A stretch of DNA of 64,000 nt from NCBI RefSeq assembly GCF_006716425.1, contig NZ_VFOZ01000002.1:248001-312000 (forward strand), written 5' to 3'. The notes under the pieces are model-generated. The model searched no databases. It was not told where the DNA came from and was given only the letters and a program-made list of their open reading frames with translations. Below, in pieces: positions 24,062 to 32,958 of this stretch; position 1 is the first letter of the stretch, and the number at the start of each line of letters is the position of its first letter. The DNA comes from Actinoallomurus bryophytorum (GTDB taxonomy: Bacteria; Actinomycetota; Actinomycetes; Streptosporangiales; Streptosporangiaceae). Made by a program: the position numbers and the translations under genes.

Positions 24062-25687
24062 ATGTCCGGCAGGCACACCACCGAGCTCGTCATCTTCGCC
24101 GTCATCTTCGTGATCGTCAGCGGGATGGGCTTTCTCGCGGCGCGCTGGCGCCGCCCCGACAACATGAAGAGCCTGGATGAATGGGGTCTGGGCGGCCGTA
24201 GCTTCGGCTCGTGGGTCACCTGGTTCCTCGTGGGCGGTGACCTTTACACGGCCTACACCTTCGTAGCGGTGCCCGCGCTGGTGTTCGGCGCCGGCGCGGC
24301 GGGCTTCTACGCCGTGCCGTACACGATCGTCGTCTACCCGCTGGTGTTCCTGGTGCTGATCCGGCTCTGGTCGGTCTCGCACGTGCACGGGTTCGTCACC
24401 CCGGCCGACTTCGTACGCGCCCGCTTCGGATCCTCCACCCTCGCGCTACTGGTGGCGATCACCGGCATCGTCGCGACCATGCCCTACATCGCCCTGCAGC
24501 TCGTCGGCATCCAGGCGACGCTGGAGGCGATGGGCGTCAAGGGCCACTGGCCGATCGTCATCGCGTTCGCGATCCTGGCCGCCTACACCTACCAGTCCGG
24601 TCTGCGCGCCCCGGCGCTCATCGCGTTCGTCAAGGACGCACTGATCTACGTCGTGATCCTGGTCGCGATCTTCTACATCCCGCACAAGCTCGGCGGCTGG
24701 AGCCACATCTTCGGCTCGGCGCACGCCAAGTTCGAAAAGACACCCGCACCCACGGACGGGACGTTCCTCAACCACAACAACCAGCTCAACTACGCCATGC
24801 TCGCCCTCGGATCGGCCCTGGCGCTGTTCCTGTACCCGCACAGCGTCACCGGCGTGCTGGCCAGCAAGAACCGCAACGTCATCAAGCGGAACATGGCCGC
24901 GCTCCCGGCGTACAGCTTCCTGCTGGGCCTGATCGCGCTGCTCGGCTTCATGGCCATCTCCGCCGGCATCAAGCCGGTCACCGGGGCGAACGGCAAACCG
25001 GACGGCAACACGATCGTGCCGCTGCTGTTCGACCACGTCTTCCCCAGCTGGTTCACCGGCGTCGCCTACGCCGCCATCGGCATCGGCGCACTCGTCCCCG
25101 CCGCGATCATGTCCATCGCCGCCGCGAACCTGTTCACCCGCAACATCTACACCGAGTACATCCGCAAGGACGCCAGCCCGGCCGAAGAGGCCACCGTCAG
25201 CAAACTCGCCTCACTCGTCGTCAAGATCGGCGCGGTGCTCGCGATCCTGCTGCTGGACCCGCAGTTCTCCATCGACCTGCAACTCATCGGCGGCGTGGTC
25301 ATCCTCCAGACCCTGCCATCGGTCGCACTCGGCCTCATCACCCGCTGGTTCCACCGCGGCGGCCTCATCGCCGGCTGGGTCGCCGGCATGGCGGCGGGCA
25401 TCTGGATGCTCTACCGCATCCCCAACCCCGCCAACGGCCACAAGCACTTCGGCGGCTCCGCCTACGCCCTGAGCGACATCGGCATCGACACCAAGATGAC
25501 CGTCTACGTCGGCGCCATCGCACTGGCGGTCAACCTCGTCGTCGCGGTGGTCGCGACGATCGTGCTCAAGGCGGCCAAGACCGCGGACGGCGTGGACGTC
25601 ACGCGTACGAGCGACTACTACGCCGACGAGGGCGACCCCAAGGTCGTCCGCGGCACCCGCGAGGTCGAGGAGGGCCTCGCCACCTGA
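24062..25687 (+). CDS. Sodium:solute symporter family permease, MctP-like monocarboxylate transporter
   Basis: A 541-residue polytopic membrane protein of the SSS family with about 13 hydrophobic segments. Recognisable blocks are WGLGGRSFGSWVTWFLVGGDLYTAYTF near residue 40, the VTGVLASKNRNVIKRNMAALPAYSF region near 260 and AAIMSIAAANLFTRNIYTEYI near 350. The pairing with a DUF3311 protein is the hallmark of the monocarboxylate (lactate, pyruvate, alanine) permease type, so organic acid uptake is the best guess. A strong hairpin follows the stop codon. Confidence 0.9.
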   Translation: MSGRHTTELVIFAVIFVIVSGMGFLAARWRRPDNMKSLDEWGLGGRSFGSWVTWFLVGGDLYTAYTFVAVPALVFGAGAAGFYAVPYTIVVYPLVFLVLIRLWSVSHVHGFVTPADFVRARFGSSTLALLVAITGIVATMPYIALQLVGIQATLEAMGVKGHWPIVIAFAILAAYTYQSGLRAPALIAFVKDALIYVVILVAIFYIPHKLGGWSHIFGSAHAKFEKTPAPTDGTFLNHNNQLNYAMLALGSALALFLYPHSVTGVLASKNRNVIKRNMAALPAYSFLLGLIALLGFMAISAGIKPVTGANGKPDGNTIVPLLFDHVFPSWFTGVAYAAIGIGALVPAAIMSIAAANLFTRNIYTEYIRKDASPAEEATVSKLASLVVKIGAVLAILLLDPQFSIDLQLIGGVVILQTLPSVALGLITRWFHRGGLIAGWVAGMAAGIWMLYRIPNPANGHKHFGGSAYALSDIGIDTKMTVYVGAIALAVNLVVAVVATIVLKAAKTADGVDVTRTSDYYADEGDPKVVRGTREVEEGLAT

Positions 25688-25695
25688 CCGTGCGC

Positions 25696-25732
25696 CTCCG
25701 GCGGCCGTGCCCCTCGTGCGCGGCCGCCGGAG
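25696..25732. terminator. Bidirectional terminator hairpin
   Basis: CTCCGGCGGCCG (25696-25707) and CGGCCGCCGGAG (25721-25732) form a perfect 12-bp stem with a 13-base loop. It fills the gap between the convergent symporter and TetR genes, the expected site for a shared terminator. Confidence 0.7.
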
Positions 25733-25735
25733 CTC

Positions 25736-26368
25736 TCAGGTACGGCCGCCCGCGGGAAAGCCGTCCAGGAGCAGGTCCACGATGCTGTCGACCACGGTCG
25801 CGCGCGGCACACCGGAGTGGTCGAGCCACCACTCCCCCGCGGCCTGGACCATGCCGACCGTGGCATGGCCCCAGATGTGACCGCGGACCGGGTCCGGCAG
25901 GCGTCCCTCGGCGAGCAGGATCTCGGCCAGCTCCCCGCCCAGGCCGCGGATGAGCGTGCTCATCGCGCTGTGCGTCGCGGTGTCCTCGGCGCCGGCACGA
26001 TGGACGAGGAAGCCGTACAGGTGCCGGTTGGCCGCGATCGCCGCGAGATAGGTGTCGATCGCCGCCCGCGCCCTCTCGCGTACCTCACCCGGCCGCCGGA
26101 ACGCGGCGCGTACCGCGTCCACGAGCAGGCCGGTGTGGCGTTCGGCCAGCGCCTGGTAGAGACCGCTCTTGTCGCCGAAGTGGCGGTACAGGATCGGCTT
26201 GGTGATGCCCGCCTCGGCCGCGATCGAGGCCATGGAGACGTCGGGCCCCTCGCGGCGGATGATGCGGTCGGCGGCCTCCAGCAGAGCGCGCCGGCGGCGC
26301 GGGTCGCGCCCCGGCGCCGTCGTACGGCTCGCCGCGGCCGTCTCGGTCCTGTCCGCACCGGCACTCAC
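25736..26368 (-). CDS. TetR-family transcriptional regulator
   Basis: A 210-residue regulator. The N-terminal TetR helix-turn-helix is clear at residues about 27-73 (RRALLEAADRIIRREGPDVSMASIAAEAGITKPILYRHFGDKSGLYQAL, read in pieces). The C-terminal ligand domain resembles that of regulators of fatty acid or drug response genes (LVHRAGAEDTATHSAMSTLIRGLG). It converges with the symporter gene and starts next to the broken amidase gene, so its target is not evident; the lost amidase gene may once have been the neighbour it controlled. Confidence 0.9.
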   Translation of the reverse strand: MSAGADRTETAAASRTTAPGRDPRRRRALLEAADRIIRREGPDVSMASIAAEAGITKPILYRHFGDKSGLYQALAERHTGLLVDAVRAAFRRPGEVRERARAAIDTYLAAIAANRHLYGFLVHRAGAEDTATHSAMSTLIRGLGGELAEILLAEGRLPDPVRGHIWGHATVGMVQAAGEWWLDHSGVPRATVVDSIVDLLLDGFPAGGRT

Positions 26369-26438
26369 GCGACGAGCGTAGTCCGGCAGAGGTCCTGCTC
26401 AAATCTGTGCCAGCCCGGCGTCCGGTGCGTCGCTCCCT

Positions 26439-26886
26439 TTGATCCACGGTGACGGGTCGACTGGCGGGAGGCGTTCCGGATCCCCGCGTCGTGCTGCGGC
26501 GTGGTCGGTCTCAAACCGACGCAGGGGCGGGTGTCGCTCGGGCCGTACGGTGACGAGAGCGGACCCGCCGTCCATTTCTGCCACACGCGCTCCGTCCGTG
26601 ACGCCGCCGCCGGCGCGTACGTACGTGAGCTCGGCGCCGACCCCGGTTCGCTGCGCATCGATCTGTACTGGCGGCGCGGTCGGACCGGTGTGTGGCCTTC
26701 ACGCAGCCGTTCAACATCAGTGGCCAGCCCGCGATCAGCCTGCCGCTGCACTGGTCCGCGGACGGCCTGCCCGTGGGCGTGCAGCTCGTCGCCGCGTACG
26801 GACGCGAAGACGTGCTGCTGCGGGTGGCACACCAGCTCGAACAGGCCCGGCCGTGGGCCGGCCGGCATCCCGGCACCGGCGCCTAG
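26439..26886 (+). pseudogene. Remnant of an amidase-signature family gene
   Basis: Three pieces of an amidase (GatA-like family) lie in order but in three different frames. A GDGSTGG fragment matches the Gly/Ser-rich catalytic loop. IPASCCGVVGLKPTQGRVSLGP (26480-26545, usually continuous with the first piece) is in a second frame. The typical C-terminal end ([25 protein letters not shown]..., 26692-26886) is in a third. The first about 150 residues and most of the middle are missing, and stops interrupt the frames. It is therefore a decayed gene, not a sequencing slip. The next gene starts 87 bp downstream. Confidence 0.8.
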
Positions 26887-26972
26887 CCCGTCGTCTCGGT
26901 CATGGGAGGTGCGTTCCCGTGGCAGACTCTGTCCCCGTTTCTCCTGCCGCCGCGCCCTGGAGGGGTTCTCGA

Positions 26973-27953
26973 ATGGTCACGCCGCGCCTTCCCCGTGCCC
27001 GTGGTCTGGGCAGGTGCCTGGCGGCCGTGGCGGTCATCATCGCGGTCTGGGTCACCACGCTGGGCGCGGCACGGGTCGACCTGTACGCCAGGCCCGGTGC
27101 GCTGCCCGCGCTCTCGGTGTCCACCCTCGCCGCGCGGTACAAGGCGAACCGGCGGGCGATCGGGCAGGCGCTCAGGACGGCACGGCGGATTCAGGACGGT
27201 GACCGGGCACGGGCCCTGGACCGGCTGCTCACGCCCGGCCGCAAGTTCCTGTTCTTCGACCCGCGGGGCACGGGCCGTGCGGTGGAGGTCATCGGCGACC
27301 TGGCCCATGCCCGGCGGCTGGCGATCCTCGTGCCCGGCGCCGACACGACGCTGTCCACGTTCGACGAACGCGGGCAGCAGCCGTACTCCACTCCCGGCGG
27401 CGGCGCGCGCGCCCTGCTGGCCCAGGCGCGGCGGCTCGCCCCGCACCCGCGTCTCGCCGTCGTCGCGTGGCTGGGCTACAGCCCGCCGCAGGTCACCAGC
27501 GCGGGGGTGATGACCGACGTACGTGCCGACGCGGGGGCGGTCCGGCTGCGCCGGCTGGTCGATGAGCTGCACGATCTCAACCCGGCGGCGGAGACGGCAC
27601 TGCTCTGCCACAGCTACGGCTCGGTGGTCTGCGGCGAGGCGCTCAAAGGACTGCCCGTCGACGACGTGGCGGCGTTCGGCAGCCCCGGGATGCGGGCGTC
27701 CACGGCCGGCGCCCTCGGCACGCGCGCGAACGTCTGGGCCGCGCGTGGCTCACGTGACTGGATGCAATTCGTGCCCCATGTCCGCGTGCTCGGACTGGGA
27801 TTCGGCACCGATCCCGTCTCGCCTGGATTCGGGGCTCGGGTATTCGCCGCCGGTGCGGCCGGGCACGGCGACTATCTGCGTCCGGGCTCATTGTCACTGC
27901 GGAACCTCGCGCTCATCGCGCTCGGACGCGGCCCCCAGGTCTCGCTCGCCTGA
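26973..27953 (+). CDS. DUF1023-type alpha/beta-hydrolase with N-terminal membrane anchor or signal
   Basis: A 326-residue protein with a basic start and one hydrophobic segment (LAAVAVIIAVWVTTLGAA, residues 14-31), so exported or anchored. The rest fits the DUF1023 alpha/beta-hydrolase family: LAILVPGADTTLSTF, WLGYSPPQ, and the nucleophile region LLCHSYGSVVCGEAL, where the first Gly of G-x-S-x-G is Cys. The acid and His appear late (SRDWMQFVPH, AGHGDYL). The ATG at 26973 follows TGGAGGGG. The substrate is unknown. It lies directly downstream of the amidase remnant. Confidence 0.8.
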   Translation: MVTPRLPRARGLGRCLAAVAVIIAVWVTTLGAARVDLYARPGALPALSVSTLAARYKANRRAIGQALRTARRIQDGDRARALDRLLTPGRKFLFFDPRGTGRAVEVIGDLAHARRLAILVPGADTTLSTFDERGQQPYSTPGGGARALLAQARRLAPHPRLAVVAWLGYSPPQVTSAGVMTDVRADAGAVRLRRLVDELHDLNPAAETALLCHSYGSVVCGEALKGLPVDDVAAFGSPGMRASTAGALGTRANVWAARGSRDWMQFVPHVRVLGLGFGTDPVSPGFGARVFAAGAAGHGDYLRPGSLSLRNLALIALGRGPQVSLA

Positions 27954-27963
27954 GCCATCTATC

Positions 27964-28020
27964 TGACACTTTTTTCTCAAGGGTGTCAACGGCGAAATCA
28001 ACTAGAAATCGGCCAATTTC
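27964..28020. promoter_or_regulatory. Two inverted repeats before the SGNH lipase gene
   Basis: TGACAC at 27964-27969 and GTGTCA at 27983-27988 flank a T-rich 13-base spacer. A second inverted repeat, GAAAT-CGGCCA-ATTTC, lies at 28005-28020. The 134-bp region is the most AT-rich stretch nearby and carries the lipase promoter; a terminator role for the first repeat is possible but its T-run is in the loop. Confidence 0.35.
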
Positions 28021-28087
28021 GGCTTCTCCACAAAAGGCGAAAACGGTGTTTGAGTAAAGCGAGCGCCAGTCCCGTCTTGGAGAGCCG

Positions 28088-28912
28088 ATGAAAATCCCCC
28101 GCCTCGTCGCTTCAGCCGTCTGTGCCGTGTCTCTCTCGGCCGCCGCCATCACCGCCGCGACGACTCCCGCCTACGCGTCGACCACCAACTACGTCGCTCT
28201 CGGCGACTCCTACTCGTCCGGAAACGGAGCCGGGTCCTACGACGGAAGCAGTTGCGAACGCAGCAGCAACGCCTATGCCTCCAAGTGGGCCGCCGCGCAT
28301 TCACCCGCGTCGTTCAGTTTCGTCGCGTGCTCGGGTGCGAGAACGGCGGACGTCCGCAACAACCAGCTCAGCGCCCTCAACTCAGGAACGACGCTCGCGA
28401 GCATCACGATCGGCGGCAATGACGCGGGCTTCGCCGATGTGATGCAGACCTGTGTACTCAGCTCCGACTCGACCTGTGTCTCGGCGGTCAACAACGCCGA
28501 GAACACGATGCGGACCACCCTTCCGGGAAGCCTCAGTTCGCTTTACGACGCGATGCGCGCCAAGGCCCCGTCCGCGCGTTTCGTGGTGCTGGACTATCCG
28601 CATCTGTACATCATCACCAGCTTCTGCATCGGGCTGAGCAACACCAAGCGGAACGCGCTGAACGCCGCGGCCGACGTGCTCGACGGTGTCATCTCCACGG
28701 CGGCCTCGAACGCCGGTTTCACCTTCGCCGACGTGCGCAACCAGTTCAAGGGCCACGAACTGTGCTCGGGCGACAACTGGCTCAACTCAGTCACCTGGCC
28801 GATCGGCGACTCGTACCACCCGACCGCGCTCGGGCAGTCGTCCGGATACCTGCCGGCGTTCACGTCGGCGGCCGGTGCGGCGCTCGCCCACTCGCACGCG
28901 AAGGACAGCTGA
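28088..28912 (+). CDS. Secreted SGNH/GDSL lipase or esterase
   Basis: A 274-residue exported hydrolase. The signal peptide is clear (residues 1-30, ending near AYAST). Block I contains the nucleophile (YVALGDSYSSGNGAGSYDG), block II the Gly region, block III ITIGGNDAGF with the oxyanion Asn, and block V the Asp-x-x-His (SYHPTALGQ). Six Cys in the mature part can pair as three disulfides, as in the Streptomyces SGNH lipase type. GGAGAG precedes the ATG. A strong hairpin follows the gene. Confidence 0.92.
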   Translation: MKIPRLVASAVCAVSLSAAAITAATTPAYASTTNYVALGDSYSSGNGAGSYDGSSCERSSNAYASKWAAAHSPASFSFVACSGARTADVRNNQLSALNSGTTLASITIGGNDAGFADVMQTCVLSSDSTCVSAVNNAENTMRTTLPGSLSSLYDAMRAKAPSARFVVLDYPHLYIITSFCIGLSNTKRNALNAAADVLDGVISTAASNAGFTFADVRNQFKGHELCSGDNWLNSVTWPIGDSYHPTALGQSSGYLPAFTSAAGAALAHSHAKDS

Positions 28913-28943
28913 GCGGCGATCGACCGCCCGGAATCGGCTCTAT

Positions 28944-28975
28944 GGCCGGGCCGCCCGCACATGGGCGGCCCGGCC
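28944..28975 (+). terminator. Terminator of the SGNH lipase gene
   Basis: GGCCGGGCCGCCC and GGGCGGCCCGGCC form a perfect 13-bp stem around the loop GCACAT, 31 bases after the lipase stop codon. A short AT-rich run (GCATTACG) follows. Confidence 0.7.
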
Positions 28976-29028
28976 GCATTACGATCTCCCGCAGCGCCGG
29001 GACGCCCTCCGGCGCCGGAGCGACTGCG

Positions 29029-29829
29029 ATGGACGATCTCGAGCGGCTGATGGCAGGCCTGGACGAGCTGTTCCCGGGCCATGCCCTGGATGAGTCACTC
29101 TCCGTGACATTGCCGGCCGGATACGCGGTCTGGCCTGATCCCGGTTTTCCCCAGCACCGGCCGGCCGAGCGTCCCGCGTTCTGGATGAGCGAGGAACCGG
29201 TGACCGGTGACGTGTGGGCGCGTTTCCGCGCCGGGCACTCCTCCTCGGGACTGTGGCCCGTGCTCCTGGACGACTCCGCCCAGCCCTGGTCGGCCGGGCA
29301 GATCGCCCCCGAACCGGTCGCCGAGATCGCGACCTACGATCCTGCCGCGTTCATGGCCGAGGTCTGGACCGAGTGGCACGAGCCGCCCATGGACATCACC
29401 CCGTTCGGCTACTACTCTCCCGGCCCGGCGATGCCCGGAGAGCCGGTGGAGGACGCCGACGCGGCGGCGGACCGGTACGCGGGACACCTGCCCGGCCGCC
29501 CCCTGGGCCTCGTACCCGCCGGGCGGGGCGCCGACGTGCTCGCGGCCATCGGCTGGCAGGGCGCGCGCCACCACAACCCGCTGACGGCGCCGCTCTCCGC
29601 GGTGATCCGCGGCTGGGAGGACAGGTTCGGGGCGCGGGTCGTCGGCATCGGGTTCGACACCCTCGACCTGAGCATCGCCGCACCGCCCATGACCTTCCGG
29701 CACGCGCTGCACGTGGCGGCCGAACACGCGACGTTCTGCCCCGAGGCCATCGTCCAGGGGCCGGGCACCCTGGAGGGTCACGCCGAACAGATTCGCGGCG
29801 CGCGGGCCTGGTCGTTCCACTGGGAATGA
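29029..29829 (+). CDS. DUF4253 domain protein
   Basis: A 266-residue soluble protein. The C-terminal part matches the DUF4253 pattern: GYYSPGPAMPGEPV, LGLVPAGRGADVLAAIGWQGARHHNPLTAPLSAVIRGWEDRFGARVVGIGFDTLDLS (read in pieces) and the ending HALHVAAEHATFCPE. The N-terminal part is acidic and variable. The function of the family is unknown. The ATG at 29029 is the first in-frame start that does not lie in the terminator region; the ribosome-binding site is weak (CGGAG). Confidence 0.8.
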   Translation: MDDLERLMAGLDELFPGHALDESLSVTLPAGYAVWPDPGFPQHRPAERPAFWMSEEPVTGDVWARFRAGHSSSGLWPVLLDDSAQPWSAGQIAPEPVAEIATYDPAAFMAEVWTEWHEPPMDITPFGYYSPGPAMPGEPVEDADAAADRYAGHLPGRPLGLVPAGRGADVLAAIGWQGARHHNPLTAPLSAVIRGWEDRFGARVVGIGFDTLDLSIAAPPMTFRHALHVAAEHATFCPEAIVQGPGTLEGHAEQIRGARAWSFHWE

Positions 29830-29903
29830 CGAGCCGTCACACTGGACCGTCACACTGAGAGATGGCCCCGCGCCATACCGTTGCGACGGACGGGAGTCCG
29901 ATC

Positions 29904-30308
29904 ATGTCCGGCCTGACCGACGAGGCCAAGGCGCTGCTGGCCGAGGCAATCCCCGGATGGGCGACGACGGTGCGCCCCGACGGGTCCCTGCACAGCACGG
30001 TCGTCTGGGTGGACGTCGAGGGAGACGACGTCATCTTCAACACGGCGATCGGGCGCGCCAAGGAGAAGCACCTGCGCGCCGACCCCCGGGTCTCGGTCAG
30101 CGTGGCCCACCCCCGCGACGCCTTCCGCTTCGTCAGCGTCTCCGGCATCGCGCGGCTCGAGGAAGAGGGCGCCGCCGACGTCTTCGACCAACTCGCCCGT
30201 AAGTACCTCGGGATCGCCGACCATCCCCACCGCTCGGGCGCCGGGGAGCGCATCACCATCCGCGTACGGCCCGACCGCGTCATCTTCAAGCCCGGCGGTC
30301 AGGGGTGA
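29904..30308 (+). CDS. PPOX-class F420/FMN-dependent oxidoreductase
   Basis: A 134-residue split-barrel flavin- or F420-binding protein. Marks are the conserved start LTDEAKALLAEAIPGWATTVRPDGSLHSTVVWV (in pieces), VIFNTAIGRAKEKHLRADPRVSVSV, and the C-terminal ITIRVRPDRVIFKP. The length is normal for PPOX-class F420-dependent enzymes, which reduce diverse compounds or protect cofactors. I take the ATG at 29904, after CGGGAG; an upstream in-frame ATG at 29862 would add 14 residues that do not look like the family. Confidence 0.88.
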   Translation: MSGLTDEAKALLAEAIPGWATTVRPDGSLHSTVVWVDVEGDDVIFNTAIGRAKEKHLRADPRVSVSVAHPRDAFRFVSVSGIARLEEEGAADVFDQLARKYLGIADHPHRSGAGERITIRVRPDRVIFKPGGQG

Positions 30309-30331
30309 GCGACGCGGGAGCCTCGTGCGTG

Positions 30332-30367
30332 CCGTACCGGCGCGGGCAAACATCCTCGCCGGTACGG
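30332..30367 (+). terminator. Hairpin after the PPOX-class gene
   Basis: CCGTACCGGCG and CGCCGGTACGG form a perfect 11-bp stem with a 14-base loop, 24 bases after the PPOX-class stop. It is a likely terminator, without a clear U-tract. Confidence 0.55.
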
Positions 30368-30399
30368 TGCCGCTTCCGGACATAGCCGTTGACGCCGCG

Positions 30400-30411
30400 T
30401 CACGTACGTGA
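30400..30411. promoter_or_regulatory. Perfect 12-bp palindrome before the GH59 gene
   Basis: TCACGTACGTGA lies 36 bases before the GH59 start, just after a TTGACG sequence (30389-30394) that could serve as a -35 element. A repressor site is plausible because secreted glycosidases are usually inducible, but no regulator is encoded nearby. Confidence 0.4.
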
Positions 30412-30446
30412 AAGTCCGTGGTGCGGAGCATCCGTGAGGAGACGCC

Positions 30447-32912
30447 ATGCGCCCGCACCCCCGCTGGATCCTGGCCGCCGCCGGCGTCCTGGTCGCCCTG
30501 TCGCTCGCCACGCCCGCGCGTGCGGCGGCGCCCCGGCAAGTGACGATCGACGGTGCGGCGGGCGGCCGTGTCTTCGACGGAGTGGGCGCGCTCAGCGCGG
30601 GTGGTTCGTCGCGCTTACTCATCGACTACCCCGAGCCGCAGCGCAGCCGGATCCTCGACTACCTGTTCAAGCCCGGCTACGGCGCCGCCCTGCAGATCCT
30701 GAAGGTCGAGATCGGCGGCGACACCAACTCCACCGACGGCGCCGAGCCGAGCCACATGCGCACGCCGTCGGACCTCGACTGCGACCGCGGGTACGAATGG
30801 TGGCTCATGGAGCAGGCCAAGGCGCGCAACCCTCGCATCAAGCTGTCCGCGCTGCAGTGGGGCGCCCCCGGCTGGGCCGGCAGCGGTGAGGCGCGCCCGA
30901 CCGTCTGGACGACGCCCGACATCGACTACCTGACCTCCTGGCTCGGCTGCGCCGCACGGCATCATCTGCACATCGACTACCTGGGCGGCTGGAACGAGGC
31001 CTACTCCGACCCCGGCTGGTACGTCCGCCTGCACCAGGCCCTGCGCGACCACGGCCACGGCGACATCAAGGTGGTCGCCGACGACAGCTTCAACTGGGAC
31101 GTCCTCGGGCCGATCGCCGCCGACGCAGGTTTCCGCGACGCCGTCGACGTGGTCGGCCAGCACTACGTCTGCGGATACCTCAGCGACTACCTGCGCTGCC
31201 CGAGCCCGGCGGCGGCGCAGGCGCTCGGCAAGCCGCTGCACGCGAGCGAGCAGGGGTCGCTGCCCTACGACTCCGGCGCCGCACCGCTGGCACGCGCGCT
31301 CTCCCGTCCCTACATCGACGGCGGGATGACCTCGACGATCAACTGGTCGCTGATCGCGTCGTGGTACGACACGATGCCGTTCCAGGCGTCCGGGCTGATG
31401 GGCGCCGACGAGCCCTGGTCCGGCGCGTACGTCGCCGGGCCGAGCATCTGGGCCACCGCGCACACCACGCAGTTCACGGCGCCGGGCTGGCACTACGTCG
31501 ACTCGGCCAAGGGCTACCTCAACGGCGGCGGCAGCTATGTCGCGCTGCGCTCGCCGGACTCGCGGGACTACAGCCTGGTCGCCGAGACCGTGGACGCGAC
31601 CGCGCCGCAGCGGCTGAGGTTCTCCGTGACGGGCGGCCTGCCGGACCGCCCGGTGGCCGTGTGGTCGACGGACCTGTCCTCCACGGACTCCCGCCGGTGG
31701 TTCGTGCGGGCCGGGTCCGTACGGCCCGGCGACACGCTCACGCTACGGCCCGGCCACGTCTACACGCTGTCCACGACGACGGGGCAGGGGAAGGGCCGGG
31801 CCGTCTCACCACCGCCCGCGCCGCTGCGGCTGCCGTACCGCGACGGATTCCAGTCCTACGCCGACGGAGCGACGCCCCGTTACATCTCCGACCTGGACGG
31901 GGCGTTCGAGGTCTCCCCCTGCACGGGCCGCGCGGGACGCTGCCTGCGGCAGGTGATCGGGACGCAGCCGGTGTGGTGGAACGGCTGGCTCAGGCGCCCG
32001 GTGACCGTCGTCGGGGACCTGAAGTCATGGCGCGACTACGAGGCCGGAGTGGACGTACGCCTCGACGGCGACGGCTGGGCCGAACTGCTCGGCCGCGTCG
32101 ACGGCCAGTGGGCCGACGCCGTGTCCGGAATCCACCTGCGGCTGTCGGCCGACGGCGACTGGCAGCTCTACGACGAGAACCTGCGGGGGCAGGACTCCAC
32201 GCTCTGCGTGCCTAGTGACCCGGCGTGCGCCGGCGTGGCGCGGCAGCGTACACATCCGGCCCAGCGCCGGACGCTGGCCGCCGGCCATGCGGCCGTCCCG
32301 GCACGTAAGTGGCACCGGCTGCGGCTCGGCTTCTCCGGCGACCAGGTCACCGCCTCCCTGGACGGTGCGAGGCTCGCACGGGTGGGCACCCCGGTGCACG
32401 CCTCGGGTCAGGTCGGCCTCGGCGTCTCACCATGGCGGCACGCGGAGTTCGACGACCTGTCGGTGACGCCGGTCCGGCCCACGGGCGACATCCGCTATCT
32501 GCCGGCGCGGTCACTCAGGGCGACGGGCACCGGCTTCCACCACGGCTACGAGCCGCGCAAGGCCGTCGACGGGAGCGTCCAGTCGATGTGGCACAGCGAG
32601 TGGAGCCCGCTCACCCCGCTCCCGCAGTCGGTGACGGTCGACACCGGCCGTACGCGGCGGATCTCCCAGGTCACCTACCAGCCGCGTGAGGACGGCAACC
32701 CGAACGGCGTCATCACGCGTTATGAGCTGGCGGCGAGCACCGACGGGGTCTCCTACACGCCGGTCGCGACCGGCACCTGGCCACTCGACGCGACGCGGAA
32801 GACGATCGGCCTGCCGGGCGTCGCCGCGCGCTTCGTCCGGCTCACCGCACTCGGCGCGGGCGCCGGATACGCCTCCGCGGCCGAGATCCAGATCGGCATA
32901 CCCGCCGGGTAG
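30447..32912 (+). CDS. Secreted GH59 (galactosylceramidase-like) glycosidase with C-terminal F5/8-type domain
   Basis: An 821-residue exported enzyme. After a signal peptide (residues 1-27) comes a GH59 barrel: FDGVGALSAGGSSRLLIDYP, ILKVEIGGDTNSTDGAEPSHM, LGGWNEAYSD with the acid/base Glu, and HASEQGSLP with the nucleophile Glu. A beta-sandwich region and a lectin-like domain follow (SDLDGAFEVSPC...). The last about 140 residues form an F5/8 type C (CBM32-like) domain (AVDGSVQSMWHSEWSP, RFVRLTALG). GH59 contains beta-galactosidases acting on galactosylceramide and other beta-galactosides; in a soil bacterium a plant or microbial galactoside is likelier. The ATG follows GAGGAG. Confidence 0.88.
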   Translation: MRPHPRWILAAAGVLVALSLATPARAAAPRQVTIDGAAGGRVFDGVGALSAGGSSRLLIDYPEPQRSRILDYLFKPGYGAALQILKVEIGGDTNSTDGAEPSHMRTPSDLDCDRGYEWWLMEQAKARNPRIKLSALQWGAPGWAGSGEARPTVWTTPDIDYLTSWLGCAARHHLHIDYLGGWNEAYSDPGWYVRLHQALRDHGHGDIKVVADDSFNWDVLGPIAADAGFRDAVDVVGQHYVCGYLSDYLRCPSPAAAQALGKPLHASEQGSLPYDSGAAPLARALSRPYIDGGMTSTINWSLIASWYDTMPFQASGLMGADEPWSGAYVAGPSIWATAHTTQFTAPGWHYVDSAKGYLNGGGSYVALRSPDSRDYSLVAETVDATAPQRLRFSVTGGLPDRPVAVWSTDLSSTDSRRWFVRAGSVRPGDTLTLRPGHVYTLSTTTGQGKGRAVSPPPAPLRLPYRDGFQSYADGATPRYISDLDGAFEVSPCTGRAGRCLRQVIGTQPVWWNGWLRRPVTVVGDLKSWRDYEAGVDVRLDGDGWAELLGRVDGQWADAVSGIHLRLSADGDWQLYDENLRGQDSTLCVPSDPACAGVARQRTHPAQRRTLAAGHAAVPARKWHRLRLGFSGDQVTASLDGARLARVGTPVHASGQVGLGVSPWRHAEFDDLSVTPVRPTGDIRYLPARSLRATGTGFHHGYEPRKAVDGSVQSMWHSEWSPLTPLPQSVTVDTGRTRRISQVTYQPREDGNPNGVITRYELAASTDGVSYTPVATGTWPLDATRKTIGLPGVAARFVRLTALGAGAGYASAAEIQIGIPAG

Positions 32913-32958
32913 CCGTGGCCGCCGGGAGCCGTCCGCACGCTGTGGAAGGGTGTCGGGC

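Noticed and set aside
26439-27953. One long open frame that would join amidase fragments to the DUF1023 hydrolase
   Set aside because: Only a short fragment of the amidase is in this frame, and a good ribosome-binding site, ATG and signal-like segment start the hydrolase at 26973.
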